From Petaurus breviceps papuanus (Eukaryota > Chordata > Mammalia > Diprotodontia > Petauridae), in assembly GCA_028583685.1 (NCBI GenBank), contig JAMXIF010001119.1:309277-373276 (forward strand): 64,000 nucleotides of DNA, in the 5' to 3' direction. Below, one piece after another: positions 11,605 to 22,680 of the stretch. Made by a program: the position numbers and the translations under genes. The first letter of the stretch is position 1. The number at the start of each line of letters is the position of its first letter. Under the pieces are notes generated by a model. It was not told where the DNA came from. It saw only the letters and a list, made by a program, of their open reading frames with translations, and made no database searches.

Positions 11605-11690
11605 CTAGTAATATATATGAGTGTGTATATATGTGTATACATGTTTAATTTAATTTAAATGTATATATATATATACATCTCTCTCCATAT
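11605..11690 (+). repeat. Direct duplication, copy 2
   Basis: Second copy of the 10886-10979 segment, about 0.72 kb downstream in the same orientation; a TG/CA tract (11567-11600) precedes it. Confidence 0.75.
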
Positions 11691-11699
11691 ATGTATGCA

Positions 11700-12178
11700 T
11701 ATATATGCACACATATTTGTGGTAGAGGGGAAACTGATATTTGTGTATACATATTTGCCAGTCCCTCTGGACAAAAGATTAAATCCTTTGGAAGAAGGCT
11801 ACACCCAGTTTGATATGCTTTGTGGGTCTACATACCTAAATATTTATCTTGCAAGCCCCCATTAATAAATTTACCTATAATAGTCAGCCTCTTGACACAG
11901 CTCAAAGCAAAGGCATTTACTTAAATGCCGGAGCATAAACAATAGTCAAAAGAACCAACTTCCCCCACTGCCACTCCATCCTGCCACACACTCTCCCTGC
12001 CATAGACACATCAAATTCTGAATGAAGTAAAAGAGAAAGTAAAGAGAAATTCTCTCTCAAGAGGTGGGCTTTTCTTCCATAGATATCTTTTATTCTTGAC
12101 ATCCAAGGATGACTCCCCTTGACTCCAGACAGTATCTCTATCTGCATTGCTGGATAGCTTTTTAAGGTCAACCAAGGA
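11700..12178. other. Unrecognised intronic sequence
   Basis: No repeat family or exon recognised. Confidence 0.4.
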
Positions 12179-12192
12179 TATGGATAATCCTT

Positions 12193-12355
12193 TTTTTTTT
12201 TAATTTTTAAGCAATCGGGGTTAAGTAACTTGCTCAAGGTTACACGGCCAGTTATTTCTGGGTGTGGTGCTGAGCGTCTGAGCCCGGGATTCGATCTCCA
12301 GGTCGTCCCAATACTGGAGCCGGTACTCTTACTTGCTGTGCTACCTGGCCGCCCC
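12193..12355 (-). mobile_element. Variant tRNA-derived SINE, antisense, copy 1
   Basis: Reverse-complement SINE with a body unlike the common copies: 'cagttatttctgggtgtggt' replaces the usual 'tagtaagtg' segment, and it ends 'ctacctggccgcccc'. Flanked by tatggataatcctt repeats (12179-12192 and 12356-12369). Confidence 0.85.
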
Positions 12356-12852
12356 TATGGATAATCCTTTAATCAACCAATGGCTAGACATTATTATTTC
12401 ATCAAATTATTCTGATAATGGAGGAGTTTATTCATATTTCTTAGTGGCATAAAGAAGTCTAAACTTTCCATTATACTTCCCTTAAGACACTAATATCTTA
12501 TTGTCTTTGTTTCCTGTCCCTTAAATCCTTAGTTTCATCAAGTGGGCTGGGGGAAACTCAAATGATCAGGGGTCATTTGATCAATTCTTTGATTCTGTTC
12601 TCCCCTCAGTTAAACATCTGCTGCCCCCAGCAAGTCAACTGGGGTGCTTTTGACACATTTGTCTCTGTTCTTAATTTTAAAAGCTTTCTAATGACTTGGA
12701 GAGGTGCATTGACATTTTGGCCTTTGTGTCTTGTATATGAGTACTAAAAGTCTATATGGTGTAGTTCTTGGACATTCCAGAAGCTAGTCTTTTATCTTTG
12801 GTATCTGTAAGGGTTATGGGATTTAAAGATCTCCCATGCCCCATGGACGTGC

Positions 12853-12862
12853 NNNNNNNNNN
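12853..12862. other. Assembly gap (10 N)
   Basis: Ten ambiguous bases; true gap length unknown. Confidence 0.99.
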
Positions 12863-13417
12863 ATATTTGTAATCTCTATAGGCATTGTGAATATGGCATT
12901 GCTGATACAGTATCCAGGTCTACCATGGCCATAATAGAGAATAACTGTTCTAAAATTTACAGGCTTAGAGCATTGCCTGGGGGCACAATGAAGTTAAGTA
13001 ACCTTATGATATAATAGAGAGTTGACCTTGAAGTCAGGACGATCACCCTTCAAATTCTGTCTTTCTCCTCACTCTCCCTTCCTCACCTCCCCAACATACA
13101 ATATCCACTGCTCTATAGAACTCGTTTAAGGAGGAGGGATTGGGTTGCTATGGAAGCATATAAACAATAATTAAACATTTAAAGATAACTTGGCAAACAT
13201 TTATCAAGTACTCATTATGCATAAGGTACTACTAGGGATTAACGATGCAAAGATTGTCCTCAAAGACCTCTTATTCTATTGCAAATCTATTTTAACTGCC
13301 AAGAGAATGGGCATCACTAGCCAATGGTCACCTATAGTTAAGACAGTATCAATGTAAATTCAACCTTCCATAGAGTCATAGGATCACAGAATGGCCAATA
13401 CTACCTGCAGATGAAGG

Positions 13418-13656
13418 GCAGGTAGGTGGGGCAGTGGATAGAGTGCTGGGTCTGGAGTCAGGAAGACCTGAGTTCAAATCTGTCCACAATAATTAACTGT
13501 GTGACCCTGGGCAAGTCACTTAACCTTATTTTCCTCAGTTTCCTCATTTATAAAATGAGCTGGAGAAGGAAATTGCAAACCACTCCAGTATCTTTGCCAA
13601 GAAAACCCCAAATGAGGCCACAAAGGAAGAGCTGGACATGACTGAAAAATAATGGC
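13418..13656 (+). mobile_element. Mar-1 type CORE-SINE with target duplication
   Basis: tRNA-like head 'gtaggtggggcagtggatag' and a BovB/RTE-like 3' end ('gagctggagaagg', 'ccactccagtatctttgcc', 'gctggacatgactgaa'). Flanked by 15-bp repeats acctgcagatgaagg (13403-13417) and acctgtagatgaagg (13657-13671). Confidence 0.88.
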
Positions 13657-14254
13657 ACCTGTAGATGAAGGCCAGACTCTCAGATCTTCCCTAGGCTGTG
13701 TAATTTTTTACCCAAGTTTCTCCATTAATTAAAGAGGTACTGGGGTTAAGGGAGCAGTTTTTCTTTTAAAATGCAAATGCTACCAGAAATAGTAAGGAGC
13801 CTTGCTATCGTTTACATTTTACTGATATGCTTTTCTCTTAACCTTTAGCTAAAACCCCAGTTCTGAGCAAATGGGGACTTTGATGTGAAGAAAATACTTT
13901 TGGAACATAAGACAGAAGAGAGAGAAGAGACGGAAGCAAACCTTAAGAGAGAGGGCAATGGAGTAGAGATGCTTTGGTCATTCACAGTGCAGCCTGAAGA
14001 CACAGGAGACTGGAGGGGGTGGGAGGCAGCAGGGTAGGCACCGAAGTGGAAAGGGATAATAACAGGAAGTTAAGGGAATTACTAAAAACTATTTCACTGA
14101 CTTCCTAATTTCCTGAGGATTGTCACTGGGCAACAGGGGCTGAAATTTGGGTAAATCTGGGTATGAGAGATCTGAAACAATGTCGCAACTTTAGAGTGTC
14201 TACTTGTATTTAAAAGGGGGATTTTTTTCATAATCATGTTCTCTTCTGAAGGAA

Positions 14255-14492
14255 AGAAACAAGCATTAAGTGCCTATTATTCTTGGCATTACGCTAAACA
14301 CTTTACAAACAGTATCTTACTTGTTCTTCACCTATGATGTATGTGCTGTTGTTATCTACATTTTACAAGTGAGCAGCCAGATGCTACGTGACTTGTCCAG
14401 GGTCACACAACTGAAGGTCTGAAGCTACATTTGAACTCAGGTCTTCTTGACTTCAGGTTCAGCTTGCAACCTCTGTGCCACTCTGTACCTCC
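14255..14492 (-). mobile_element. MIR-family SINE, antisense
   Basis: 'cattaagtgcctattattcttgg', 'ctacattttacaagtgagc', 'gtgacttgtccagggtcacac' and 'ttgaactcaggtcttcttgac' in reverse-complement MIR order. Confidence 0.7.
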
Positions 14493-14867
14493 CTTTGTTT
14501 TCTGGAATTCTTAAAATGCCTTTTTGATATTCAAGGCTGCAGAAAGGAATAGTTCTATTCCTTCCCCATCACCCACCCCCAAATAAAAATCAATCACAGC
14601 TGTGATAATAGCGTAAAGTCAGATCTTTTCACCAATAACTCAGTCACCTGGGGAGCAGGGTTATATACAGCTATAACCTAGAGAGCGTGAAGCAGTGAGC
14701 AACATACATTTCAAAGCTTCTGGTTCCAACAAGCCACTTCAGTCCTCTTTGAAAACTCTAATGCAATGGTCCTTGTGATAAAAAGTCAGAAAACAGGAAT
14801 GTGTCACAGATTTTCTTTTTCAGAGAGGAACTCTCAGCACTCCTTCTCCTCCATGTTAATGTTTTCA

Positions 14868-15036
14868 TCAAAGACCTGAAGTTATTGCTCTGAGCCTCCT
14901 ATCACCAAAACTAACACTGTACCACCATACGAGGAATGACAGCAAAGCTCCAAAGAAAGAAATGATGGCTGGGATGTAAAACAGGCACTCACACTGTACA
15001 CTGTCATTTGGATCGAAGATAAGCTTATGTGACCTG
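14868..15036 (-). other. Candidate exon with a membrane segment, unidentified
   Basis: On the minus strand a strong pyrimidine tract and acceptor ('ccttctcttctag') opens at 15036 or 15033 onto a frame that reads through to a stop at 14868-14870. It encodes a hydrophobic stretch 'FYIPAIISFFGALLSFLVWW' followed by a basic 'GDRRLRA', as in a single-pass membrane protein tail. I do not recognise the protein. No clear AATAAA follows closely, and no upstream partner exon was found. It may be chance, a pseudogene piece or a nested terminal exon. Confidence 0.25.
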
Positions 15037-15205
15037 CTAGAAGAGAAGGGAATGCCCAACTTCCCCTCAGGAGAATGTCTGCTGTGCCCCCAAATCTTTG
15101 GGGGTCATAAGATTCCTGGGATCTCTTAAGCCTTGGTCACAGCACCCTCCCGGGGTTTTGCCTTATGAAATAATGACCCAATATTGCTCTAGAGATAGAG
15201 GTTTG

Positions 15206-15361
15206 GGGGCAGCTAGGTGGTGCAGTGAATAGAGCACTAGCCCTGGAGTCAGGAGAACCTGAGTTCAAATATGACCTTAGACACTTAACCGTTACTAGTT
15301 GTGTGACCTTGGGTAAGTCACTTAACCTCAACTGCCTTGCCTTCCCCCCTCTAAAAAAAAA
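15206..15361 (+). mobile_element. tRNA-derived SINE (WSINE/WALLSI type)
   Basis: Head 'ggggcagctaggtggtgcag', 'cctgagttcaaat', tail 'ccttcccccctct' plus A-run. Confidence 0.88.
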
Positions 15362-15509
15362 GAGCATTCTTTCTGTAGAGGTATTAATTGAGGGTCATGT
15401 GCATATAAGTTCTAGGAGAATTCCAATCTCAGGAATATACAGACCAGTCTATCAAAAATGATTCCTATAAAATGCTAATAGCAGTAATGCTAATTGTAGA
15501 AAACATACA

Positions 15510-15660
15510 ATTATTTTAAAATTGTTTATTATTTCAATTTAAGAAAATTTTGTTTTCAGTTTTGAATTCTCTTTCTCCTTCCAGTTACTTCCCCATCCAT
15601 CGAGAAGTCCAGAAAGGCAAGAAATGATACCCATTATATATAGGAAGGGAAGTATATAAT
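15510..15660 (-). mobile_element. Probable L1 3' UTR fragment, antisense
   Basis: 'ttcagttttgaattctc' followed by 'tttctccttcc' and 'ccattatatata' resembles the pyrimidine-rich complement of marsupial L1 3' UTRs (compare 61865-62260). Short and diverged. Confidence 0.4.
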
Positions 15661-15661
15661 T

Positions 15662-16515
15662 TTTTAATATTTATCCTAAGTCCAATGGGGCCTGCCAGAA
15701 TTCAAAAGCACAAGGATTTTCTCACTCTTAGTACTGGGAGAGAAGGAATATAAGGGAAGAATGGAAAGAGGAAGGAGAGAGTAAGAAATAGGTTCCTAAT
15801 CATTTCCCTGCTCACCGGAAGTACAGCCTTTTATCTGACTCTGACCATAGAAGTTAGCGGTGGTGTTCTTAGAAGCCCTTACTGGATCACCCTTAGAAGA
15901 GGGCAGACTTAGACTAGAGAGCCCAGTGCGGGCTGTTTCTGACTTGCATCTCACTGGAAAGGGAAGAGAGGAATTTACAGGTCAAGTGCAAACACTCCAG
16001 GAGTGCAAGTGCAAAGGGCAAACACTCAAACCATACCTGCTATTTCTAGTCAAACAAGGTCACATGCTTCCAGCTACCAGTCCTTCTGCTAGAGCCTGGG
16101 GTTGTGCCTCAGCCCCATCCCCAAGCATGGCAATACTTCCTATGGCTACTTCTAGACTCTGATCCTAAAGCTACCTCTTAAAAGCAATCTATGTGACTCT
16201 TTGAATCTGTAGCCTTGAATCAGGAGGATCCTATCCCTTTCAGCATTGGAAAGTCACTCAATCCTGTGACCCACTTGGGGAACATTCCTCTACTAGTGAG
16301 CTAGGTAGAAAAGTCCTTCTATGGCTCTTTCTCCGTACAAATAGCTACCTGTATGATATACACCATGATATTTTACAGAACAGAGAGGCTGACAATACAG
16401 CTATGAGGTATCAATGAACCTTGATGTTCTCAAGATGGGTTGAGCTGGAAAAACCTCATAACGATACCCATATTAACAATTCATAATACAATTAAGATCA
16501 GTCCAGCTACAATAA
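15662..16515. other. Unrecognised intronic sequence
   Basis: Contains a plus-strand open frame (15860-16162, 100 codons) with no recognisable domain; treated as chance. Confidence 0.4.
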
Positions 16516-16526
16516 AAAGTAATTCA

Positions 16527-17315
16527 AAATTATGCCTCCAAAGTCATGAAATTATGTATACCCTTTGACCCAGTGACCCTACTACTAGGTCTATGCCCCA
16601 AAGAGATTAAAGAAAGTAGAAAAGGTGGAGCAGTTAGGTGGCGCAGTGAGTAGAGCACTGGCCCTGGAGTCAGGAGGACCTGAGTTCAAATTCGGCCTCA
16701 GATACTTAACACAAAAACTAGCCATGTGACCTTGGGCAAGTCACTTAACCCAATTGCCCTCCTTCCTCCAAAAAGAAAAAAAAAGAAAGAAAGAAAGTAG
16801 AAAAGGACCCATGTCTAAAAAGCCTTTATAGCAGCACTTTTTATGGTTGCAAAGAACTAGAAACCAAGGGAGCTGCCAATTAATTGGAAAATGGCTCAAT
16901 AAATTATAGCATATGAATATGATGGAACACTATTGTACTGTAAGAAATGATGAAAGGTACAGTTCCAAAGAAACCTAGGAAGATTTGTCTGAACTTATGC
17001 TGAAAAAAGTGAGAAGAATCAGGAAAACAATATAATTACAACAAGATTGTAAAATAATTCTGAAATATTTAAGAACTAAGATCAATACAAGGACTGACCA
17101 CCATTCTAGTTTACTCATGATGATGAATGCTGTTTACTTACTGACAGACAGATGATGGTCTCAGGGTACAGACTGAGACATATATTTTTTGGCTAATACA
17201 GGGATTTATTTGACTAGATATTTGTTATAATGATTTGGTTTTTCTTTTTCAATGGGGTAGTAGGAGATGTGATGGACAGAAGATATATTTCTGTTAATTG
17301 AAAAAAAATAAAGTA
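16527..17315 (+). mobile_element. L1 3' end, 5'-truncated, carrying a SINE
   Basis: Begins with the ORF2 C-terminal region 'accctttgacccagtgaccctac' and continues through 'gcaaagaactagaaaccaagg' and 'aatggctcaataaatta', ending in a 3' UTR and 'gaaaaaaaataaa'. Short repeats 'aaagtaat' flank it (near 16516 and 17310). A SINE at 16626-16789 was inserted later. Confidence 0.8.
16626..16789 (+). mobile_element. tRNA-derived SINE with target duplication, inside an L1
   Basis: Head 'gcagttaggtggcgcagtg', A/G-rich tail, flanked by 17-bp repeats aaagaaagtagaaaagg at 16609-16625 and 16790-16806. Confidence 0.92.
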
Positions 17316-17624
17316 ATGCAATTAAACCACGTATACCACAATGTTCTCTGGGGCTACCAACATGTGAGCCTAAGAAATTCCATGCCTTGTCTAGTTTTAA
17401 CAATGTGACTTTTTGCAGACTATGTACTTTAAGTTGCTATTTTCTGTCCCCAACAATAATTTCTGCTGCCACAAGAGTGACCTGACATTTTAAAACCTTT
17501 TCTGAAACCTTAGAAAAAGGCTGGAAACCTGGGATCCTGCTGTTAATGGTCACTGGTACAAACTAGACCCATCTTGGAACTCTAGCAGAGTCAGGAGATT
17601 GACAAAGTAGAGGGTAGTAAATAC

Positions 17625-17746
17625 CTGATCCAGCTTCCAGTGGAATTCTGCTGGTCGGAAGGTATCTGCTTGGTCAAAGTCCTTCCGCAAAAGGAAGACA
17701 AGGCGACAGTTATGCACATAGAGGGCATAGTGATGGCGGTTCATTT
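17625..17746 (-). CDS. CLSTN2: Calsyntenin exon, LNS domain part 2
   Basis: This internal exon continues the LNS (laminin-G-like) domain. Read on the minus strand, the acceptor 'tttcccccag' precedes 17746 and the donor 'CAG|gtattt' follows 17625. It supplies two bases of a split Glu codon and then 40 codons, beginning 'MNRHHYALYVHNCRLVFLL' and ending 'RPAEFHWKLDQ' at phase 0. The only open frame in 122 bp matches calsyntenins; 'RKDFDQADTFRP' matches CLSTN2 as I recall it. LNS domains form a beta sandwich used for adhesive or synaptic partner binding outside the cell. The next exon (expected to start with a 'CDKEWH' type segment) is not in the 17.6 kb below, so that intron is very long. The N-terminal Met in this exon is internal, not a start. 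Confidence 0.93.
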
Positions 17747-18143
17747 CTGGGGGAAAAAAAACAAAATTAAAAAATGGGAATGAAAAACAGAAGCTAGTAT
17801 CTTTAGGTCCATCAAAGAAGAAGCTTCAAATTGGATTTCTGAATCAATTCAACCAACTAAAGAAACAGATTTTACATTTTTCTGCCCTATATTATCTCCA
17901 ATGTACATTCTAGGACATTCGAGGCTCGTATGATCTTTTACTATGTTGGGTATAATTTACATAATACACTTTCTAACATAACTCTGCCTCTTTCTAAATG
18001 TGGGGAAATTACTAATTTAGATATCAGCTCTCTTCAACTTCCTAACAAGGACTGGGTAAACTATCTTCTCTAATAATTCTTCTGTGGATTATTTTCATGT
18101 ATCACTTGACCAGCCCTCTTTGAATTCCAGTAGAGACATTTTT

Positions 18144-18307
18144 TTTCTTTTTGGAGGGGGGAAGGCAGGGCAGTTGGGGCTAAGTGACTTGCCCAAGGTC
18201 ATACAGCTAGTAAGTGTGAAGTGTCTGAGCCCGGATTTGAACTCAGGTCCTCCTGACTCCAGGGCCAGTGCTCTGTTCACTAGCCACCTAGCTGCCCCCT
18301 AGCTGCT
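18144..18307 (-). mobile_element. tRNA-derived SINE (WSINE/WALLSI type), antisense
   Basis: T-rich tail, 'ggcagggcagttggggctaag', 'gagcccggatttgaactc', head at the right end ('gccacctagctgcccc'). Flanked by 'gacattttt' repeats. Confidence 0.88.
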
Positions 18308-18629
18308 GACATTTTTAAGGGCAACAGTGTGAAACCTACATGCCTTATCACTGTTTGTAATGTCTCCATAGTAATCCAGACAAATCAGCTATACTTGGAA
18401 GATTCCATCATTTGCAGTTCTCCAGAGCTGGAATCCTGAATTCCATACTGTTCTCCTCACTATTCATCAGGGTCCATTTAATTAATATCTGCCTATCATT
18501 CAGGCCTTGCTATAACCTAGCTTCATCCTACCTTCCTACTGACCTCCTATACCTAACCTTGGCTTCCAGTTTACTTACTGTCACTGCATAGGCCATACTC
18601 ATTTATTCATTCTCATCTTTCAAGCCTTT

Positions 18630-18786
18630 TTTTTTTTTTTTAAGCAATTGCGGTTAAGTAACTTGCTCAAGGTTACACAGCCAGTTATTTCTGGGTGTGG
18701 TGCTAAGCATCAGAGTCCGGATTCGATCCCAGGTCATCCTGACTCTGGGGCTGGTGCTCTTACTCACTCTGCCACCTGGCCGCCCC
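18630..18786 (-). mobile_element. Variant tRNA-derived SINE, antisense, copy 2
   Basis: Shares with 12193-12355 the diagnostic 'gccagttatttctgggtgtgg' segment and the terminal 'ccacctggccgcccc'. Target repeats near 'aagcctttt' on both sides. Confidence 0.85.
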
Positions 18787-19289
18787 TTTTTAAGCCTTTT
18801 AAAAATGCCATTCTTCTGTTAGAAATGCCCTCCCCACCCCTTCTCCACTACAACCACTATCAAAGTCCTATCCATCATTCAGTCTTTAATTTATATTCTT
18901 CAACACTCCATCTACCCAGCTCACTCTGGTCTCTTCTTTTGCTGAACTACTACTGCATTTAAAGTTAGCCCTTATTTTCTAATTGCCTCATGCTATGTTC
19001 TTTCATCTAGTGAATAAAATCATAAACTGTTTAAAAGTAGAGACCTTGACTTAACCCTTTTTTATGGCCAGTAGCTCCTAGCACAGAGATAGGTACCTGA
19101 TGACTGAGTCCAAATGCCTTAATCTCTAGATCAGTGATATCTTTTCAGTGCTATCTTGTATCTGTGGATCTATATCCAACACAGCGACATAGATTTTTCA
19201 GCCTGTTAGATTTGGTCATTGGCCAGAGTACTCTGATAATTGCTAAGGCTCCAGTTCAACATACTTAAGTAATCACAGTCTAAATGGAG

Positions 19290-19765
19290 CATGTTCCTTG
19301 TGCAACATGTTGGGCTTGGAGTCAGCAAGAATGATATTTAAATCCTGCTTCTGAGAGTTACCATTAAATTTGTTACTGCTGTTCAGTTATTCAGTCATAT
19401 CCAACTCTTCATGACCCTGTTTACCATACTGTTTATGAGGTTTTTTTGGGCAGAAATCCTGGAGCTGGTTTGCCATTTCCTTCTCCGGTGGTTTAAGGCA
19501 GACAGAGGTTAAGTGACTGCCCAGCATTGCACAATTAGTCTGAGACCAGATTCGAACTCAGGTCTCCCTGACTCCAGGCCCAGGGCTCTATCCACTCAGC
19601 CACTTAGTTGCCTCCTAACTATTAAATGACCAAGTAATTTAACCTCTCTGAACATCAGTTTCCTTATGTATTAAGATTGTAGTTCCTACATTAAAGGGCT
19701 CTTGTGAGGCTTAATTGAAAAAATATGTGGTAAGCACTCTGCCAACTTTAAAGCCTTTATGAATG
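19290..19765 (+). mobile_element. MIR-type SINE split by a Mar-1 SINE
   Basis: Left part 'cttggagtcagcaagaatg' and right part 'ccaagtaatttaacctctctgaacatcagtttcc' are contiguous in a MIR; the insertion 19372-19612 separates them. Confidence 0.6.
19372..19612 (-). mobile_element. Mar-1 type CORE-SINE, antisense
   Basis: BovB-like end first ('gttcagttattcagtcatatcc', 'tggtttgccatttccttctcc'), then the tRNA-like head reversed ('ctctatccactcagccactt'). Confidence 0.8.
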
Positions 19766-19774
19766 CCAATCTAG

Positions 19775-19950
19775 AGGAAGTATGGGGCAATGGATAGAGG
19801 GATAATCTGTGAGTTAGAAGATTTGGGTTCAAGTCCTAACTCTAACATACATTGTGTGACCATGGGTTAGTCATTTAACTTTTCAGTGTCCTGGCTAACT
19901 CCCTAAGACTAGAAGTTACAGATGGTATCCCCATAGGGAGAGTTTAGACA
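19775..19950 (+). mobile_element. MIR/THER1-type SINE
   Basis: 'gtatggggcaatggatagag', 'gggttcaagtcctaactc' and 'gtgtgaccatgggttagtc' on the plus strand. Confidence 0.55.
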
Positions 19951-20529
19951 CTAAATAATACTAGTTATCATCACACAGTATTTCTGATGCTGTTTGTACA
20001 GAACAAGTCTACCTTTGGAACTGTATGGAGAGAGTTAAAGGAAGGGATGGTCTCATCTCAAGGCTTAGCGAGATCTTGGATCTCTCTAAGGGGTAATTTA
20101 CAGTTAAAGAGTTTTTGGAAAAGACCAATCTCCATCTAAACACACATTGCTAGGAAATTCAACTACAAACAGTCAAACTTTTGGCAGCTGATGTCAGGTA
20201 TTAATTCCGATCAGGACAATTAGCCTTGATTCTGTTTATAAATGCTTAAAAATTCATCAGACAAAAAGGAGGGACTCTGTCTCAACTTAGTCAGGGACTA
20301 GATAAGGAGATTTAAAAAAAAATAAGTGTTTAAAGACCTTTCAAAGGTCAAAGGAGGAAAATAGTTGTTGGTGTCAGCTCTGACCTAACATTAAAGAGTT
20401 TATTCTGTCTATATCAATCCCTAAAAATAAAGAAAATTGTTCCATACTATTTCTTAATGGTTCAAATTATCTTTTCCCATTGTCTACACTAAACAAATAT
20501 AGAGAACATAGTCTAGAGAAAATAGCCTT

Positions 20530-20770
20530 CAGAGCTCTGGCTCTGTCAGTAATTAACTATCTGACTTTGGGCATGTCACTTATCTTTTTTATTTTTGTCT
20601 CAATGACCTCATCTGCAAAATGGGAATGATGTTAAGTGCTCTCTGACTTCACAGGGTGTGGGGGTCAGGGGAGAAGGAGGTGCCCTGCAATATAAAATTG
20701 ATGCAGATGGGAAAACACTTTGCCAAAATAAATGTAGGATAACAACTTTAAATAACATCCTATACAACTT
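20530..20770 (+). mobile_element. MIR-family SINE
   Basis: 'ctgactttgggcatgtcacttatc', 'gacctcatctgcaaaatggg' and 'cactttgccaaaataaatg' on the plus strand. Confidence 0.6.
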
Positions 20771-21109
20771 TGCATTGTGTAGCTAGAAACTATGGCCTAC
20801 AGCTTTCATATTGCATGGTGCTGGGTCATGTATCATTATTGTTATCTCAGATGATAAGAAGTCGGTGCCGATGAGACTGAGATAATGGGCTCAAACTCTT
20901 TATGGGTCAGTGGGCATCTCCGTTGATGTTACTGTACCTGTGGGCAGAAGACACCTAAGGATAGTGAACAACATATCACTGTCATCTTTCTCTCTGTTGT
21001 TTCTACTCTCCCTTCCAGTAACCACTTAAACAGGAGATCATTCATGCCCACCTCAGAACTTATAGAGCAAAACTCTTGAGAGAGGTCAAGAAAAATGAAA
21101 GAGACTCAC

Positions 21110-21358
21110 CGGTTTTATCTGAATTGCAGAGAATGGTTTCTTTTTCTGCTCTCACTCCAGGGCTTGGGCCATGTTTCATCCACATGGTAATTGTGAACTG
21201 GTCTGTTAAATTCTTGGGGACAATCCCATCTGGAATCTTTGCACCTTGTTTGCCATCGAATTTGAAGATCATGTCATTATTGTCCACCAGAAGTCCAACT
21301 GTCCAGTTGGTGGCTGCACTGGGAGAAGGCAAGAGGTCTATGGCTCCTGAAGAAGCTC
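21110..21358 (-). CDS. CLSTN2: Calsyntenin exon, start of LNS domain
   Basis: This internal exon encodes the beginning of the extracellular LNS domain. On the minus strand the acceptor 'tatcccctgcag' precedes 21358 and the donor 'ACCG|gtgagt' follows 21110. The exon is 249 bp: two bases completing a Gly codon, 82 full codons, then one base of the Glu codon finished by the next exon, so it is phase 1-1 symmetric. Residues include 'DLLPSPSAATNW', 'FKFDGKQGAK', 'ITMWMKHGPSPG' and 'EKETILCNSDKT'. Two N-glycosylation sequons are visible (NWT and NLT). Sequence matches CLSTN2 closely from memory, with conservative changes only. The apparent Met upstream ('MEFVSP') is in intron and is not a start. 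Confidence 0.95.
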
Positions 21359-21617
21359 CTGCAGGGGATACAAATTCCAAGCCAGTTAAGGGTTATGTCT
21401 GAGATATCTGCTCTGGTGTCTCTGATCATAGAGACAGAATCACTCAAATAAGAGGGAGAGCCCTGTCCCTCACACTTCTTCTTTGTCTCCTTAATACTAA
21501 AGGAGATAAGTCATACTTCAGGAAGGGCTAGAAGGCAATAAACAAAGGATTTTTTTGACTTGAAGACCACTGGTGGTCCATCGAAAAGCTGACTGAGAAA
21601 TCTTTTACCCCTTAGAA

Positions 21618-21827
21618 CAGAGGAGTCAAACACATGGTCTGCAACACTCCATAATGTGTGTGAGACCTAACTGGATTAAAACATAATTGGGAAATACTTA
21701 ATAAAATATCATAAAACAAAATTAACATTAATATGTGTTTTTTAAGTCAATATGCAGCCCTTAGGATTCTTATGCTACCTCCCTTCCCCTGCCCCTGCCC
21801 AGTTTCTCTTAGAGCTTGACATCACTG
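21618..21827. mobile_element. Non-autonomous hAT element with 8-bp target duplication
   Basis: Termini CAGAGGAGTCAAACAC and (reverse complement) CAGTGATGTCAAGCTC are inverted repeats. Flanking octamers ccttagaa (21610-21617) and ctttagaa (21828-21835) differ at one base. The 8-bp duplication is the hAT hallmark. At 210 bp it cannot encode a transposase. Confidence 0.85.
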
Positions 21828-22344
21828 CTTTAGAACACCTAGTACATGCCTGGCCCTCTGTTAGAAGCTTTAAAGTATAAAACAAGTCTGCTGTCCTCAA
21901 GGCACTTACAATCTAGTTGGGTGATAAGACCCATAAGATAATGCAAAAACAAATGGTATAAGATAGTATTTAATGTTTAATACTACAATTATCCCTTCCA
22001 CATCACAACTTTTCCCATCGCAGTTTGGATACATCACAGGGTTGGCATAAGAAATTAAATGGGAATTTGGGGGGAGTTTTGGGCAAGCCAATAGACAACA
22101 TGCAAAGGCCAGCGGACAACACAGAAAAAGTTTTGAAACTCAGAAATGCACAAAATATACGTATTGTATGACATTGATATATTTTATCCTTTAATATCAT
22201 AATCATTCAGATTTCTCTGGTGTGGAAGGAAAACCAAAAAATTTTACAAGGATTTTCCAGATCATGGGGGTTCTGCACCCTAACCTCTACAATGTGGAAG
22301 AGAAAACTGTATAATGTTATATAGTATTTTAAAGTTAATGTTTA

Positions 22345-22476
22345 GAATAGAGCACCAGCCCTCGAGTCAGGAGAACCTGAGTTCAAATCTGGCCTCAGAC
22401 ACTTAACACTTACTAGCCGTGTGATCTTGGGCAAGTCACTTAACCCCAATTGCCCTGCCTTCCCCCCTCCAAAAAA
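22345..22476 (+). mobile_element. tRNA-derived SINE, 5'-truncated, with target duplication
   Basis: Starts inside the tRNA-like head ('gaatagagcaccagccc'), ends in an A-run, flanked by aaagttaatgttta at 22331-22344 and 22477-22490. Confidence 0.92.
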
Positions 22477-22519
22477 AAAGTTAATGTTTAATGTTTAACA
22501 TAGTATTTTAAAAAGTACT

Positions 22520-22680
22520 TTACACATATTATCTCATTTGATCATTACTGAATGTATGTGCTGTAATTATCCTCTTCTGAGGTTGATGGAGTTTAATGAT
22601 CCACCCAGGATCACACAGCTAGTAAATGTCTAAAGCAGAATTTGAACTCAAGTCCTCAGTACTCTGGGTATATAGTTAGG
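22520..22680 (-). mobile_element. MIR-family SINE, antisense
   Basis: 'attatctcatttgatcatt', 'ccacccaggatcacacagc' and 'gaatttgaactcaagtcc' in reverse order. Confidence 0.6.
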
